Assembly (NCBI GenBank): GCA_945862265.1
Contig: CAMAXP010000006.1
Coordinates: forward strand, 1-64,000
Direction: 5' to 3'
DNA: 64,000 nucleotides
Source: Bordetella parapertussis
GTDB taxonomy: Bacteria > Pseudomonadota > Gammaproteobacteria > Burkholderiales > SG8-39
Of this stretch, positions 63,485 through 64,000 are shown one piece after another. How positions within the stretch are numbered: position 1 is the first letter of the stretch; the number at the start of each line of letters is the position of its first letter. Made by a program: the position numbers and the translations under genes. The notes beneath the pieces are model-generated. The model worked only from the letters and a program-made list of their open reading frames with translations. It made no database searches and was not told the DNA's origin.

Positions 63485-63617
63485 GTTTTCCCGGTCGCAT
63501 CGTTGCCCGTATTGCAGCAATTGTTGATTCCCGCGCCGGGTTGAGCTGCCATTCGCGCGGAAAATCCACCGCCCGTCGCTCTTCCGCGGATGGCGCACAA
63601 AACCGAATCCCCAGGCC

Positions 63618-63632
63618 AGCCAAAATTTGGCT
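63618..63632. other. 15-base palindrome AGCCAAA-A-TTTGGCT
   Basis: AGCCAAA (63618-63624) and TTTGGCT (63626-63632) are perfect arms around one base, in the 257-base gap between the permease and the flavoprotein. It may be an operator for the flavoprotein gene 110 bases downstream. The gap otherwise holds nothing I can assign. Confidence 0.35.
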
Positions 63633-63741
63633 CGCGTTGGATCCCCCAGCCAGTCGGATCGGCGACCGCAGAAATCATCGGTTTTGGCGGGCATAGTTCC
63701 TGTGATGCGAGCCATGCGCCAGTGCCTACACGAGGCTTTCC

Positions 63742-64000
63742 ATGCGTGAAATATCAACCGACATCCTGATCCTCGGCTCCGGCGGGGCGGGCCTCTTCGC
63801 CGCGCTGCACGCGCACCAGGCGAATCCCGGGCTCTCGATCACCGTCGCGGTGAAGGGCCTGCTGGGCAAGTGCGGCTGCACGCGCATGGTCCAGGGCGGC
63901 TACAACGTGGCGCTGGCCGCGGGCGACTCGGTGGAGCGCCATTTCATGGACACGATCGAAGGCGGCAAGTGGCTGCCCGACCAGGAACTCGCCTGGAAGC
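63742..64000 (+). CDS. FAD-binding oxidoreductase, fumarate reductase/L-aspartate oxidase family, N-terminal part
   Basis: Only the first 86 codons lie in the window. The protein begins REISTDILILGSGGAGLFAAL, with the dinucleotide-binding GSGGAG motif, and continues KGLLGKCGCTRMVQGGYNVAL, typical of the flavoprotein subunits of fumarate reductase, succinate dehydrogenase or aspartate oxidase. The second Cys (KCGC) is where some members attach FAD or Fe-S contacts. The rest is cut by the window edge, so the exact type is open. Confidence 0.85.
   Translation, partial: MREISTDILILGSGGAGLFAALHAHQANPGLSITVAVKGLLGKCGCTRMVQGGYNVALAAGDSVERHFMDTIEGGKWLPDQELAWK

Noticed and set aside
1..64000. tRNA, rRNA, CRISPR arrays or prophage genes
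   Set aside because: None were seen on reading through the window; apart from the transposase tail there is no integrase, phage structural gene or repeat array.

Overview
The window is GC-rich chromosomal DNA (GC by eye roughly two thirds) from a betaproteobacterium, most probably Burkholderiales. The inference rests on seven Bug-type (tripartite tricarboxylate transporter) periplasmic binding proteins scattered without their membrane subunits, many CoA-linked catabolic operons, and a PA0069-type radical SAM protein. No rRNA, tRNA or CRISPR array was seen. Genes are densely packed, with many ATGA/GTGA stop-start overlaps.

Layout. 0-13.7 kb: tail of an IS630-type transposase; radical SAM protein and MFS transporter divergent around a LexA-like palindrome; D-threonine aldolase/D-serine dehydratase-like enzyme; a long alanine/glutamate-rich coiled-coil protein with a C-terminal membrane anchor; spermidine-synthase-like protein coupled to a TauE/SafE exporter; Bug protein; ThDP-dependent decarboxylase-like enzyme coupled to glutathione reductase; Nudix-metallo-beta-lactamase fusion. 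13.8-19.8 kb: an acyl-CoA catabolic operon headed by a hotdog-TetR fusion with a FadR-like operator just before its start, followed by enoyl-CoA hydratase, DUF35 protein, thiolase, Bug protein and acyl-CoA synthetase. 19.9-25.6 kb: dienoyl-CoA reductase-like SDR, quinone oxidoreductase, threonine dehydratase, haloalkane dehalogenase, enoyl-CoA hydratase and small proteins. 25.6-30.5 kb: a complete Ugp-like ABC importer translationally coupled to an EEP-family phosphoesterase. 30.7-42.7 kb: HtrA-like protein lacking two catalytic residues, YdcH-like protein, Dtd, cupin, CoA transferase, then a kinase-like / acyl-CoA dehydrogenase / SDR / GST / MBL operon resembling 4-hydroxyacid (levulinate-type) catabolism, MarC and more Bug proteins.

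42.8-49.2 kb: a minus-strand block of thiol dioxygenase, Bug, BisC-like molybdoenzyme, CaiB-type CoA transferase and Bug, which suggests organosulfur acid metabolism. 49.3-51.7 kb: a GrdB/PrdB-like reductase (Cys in place of selenocysteine), a glutaredoxin-like protein and a second CaiB-type CoA transferase in tight succession; this is my leading candidate for an undescribed system. 51.7-53.7 kb: IclR and XRE regulators and an enoyl-CoA hydratase.

54.0-63.5 kb is visibly less GC-rich at its left end and looks acquired: Bug protein coupled to an epoxide-hydrolase-like enzyme, divergent from a GntR-UTRA regulator that heads a Tat-exported binding protein, an Xsc-like ThDP enzyme, a GMC oxidoreductase and an SsuBC-like ABC ATPase and permease. 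Together these could import and oxidise a sulfonate or alcohol and cleave the resulting aldehyde. The window ends inside a flavoprotein of the fumarate reductase/aspartate oxidase family. All functions are read from sequence motifs without database searches.
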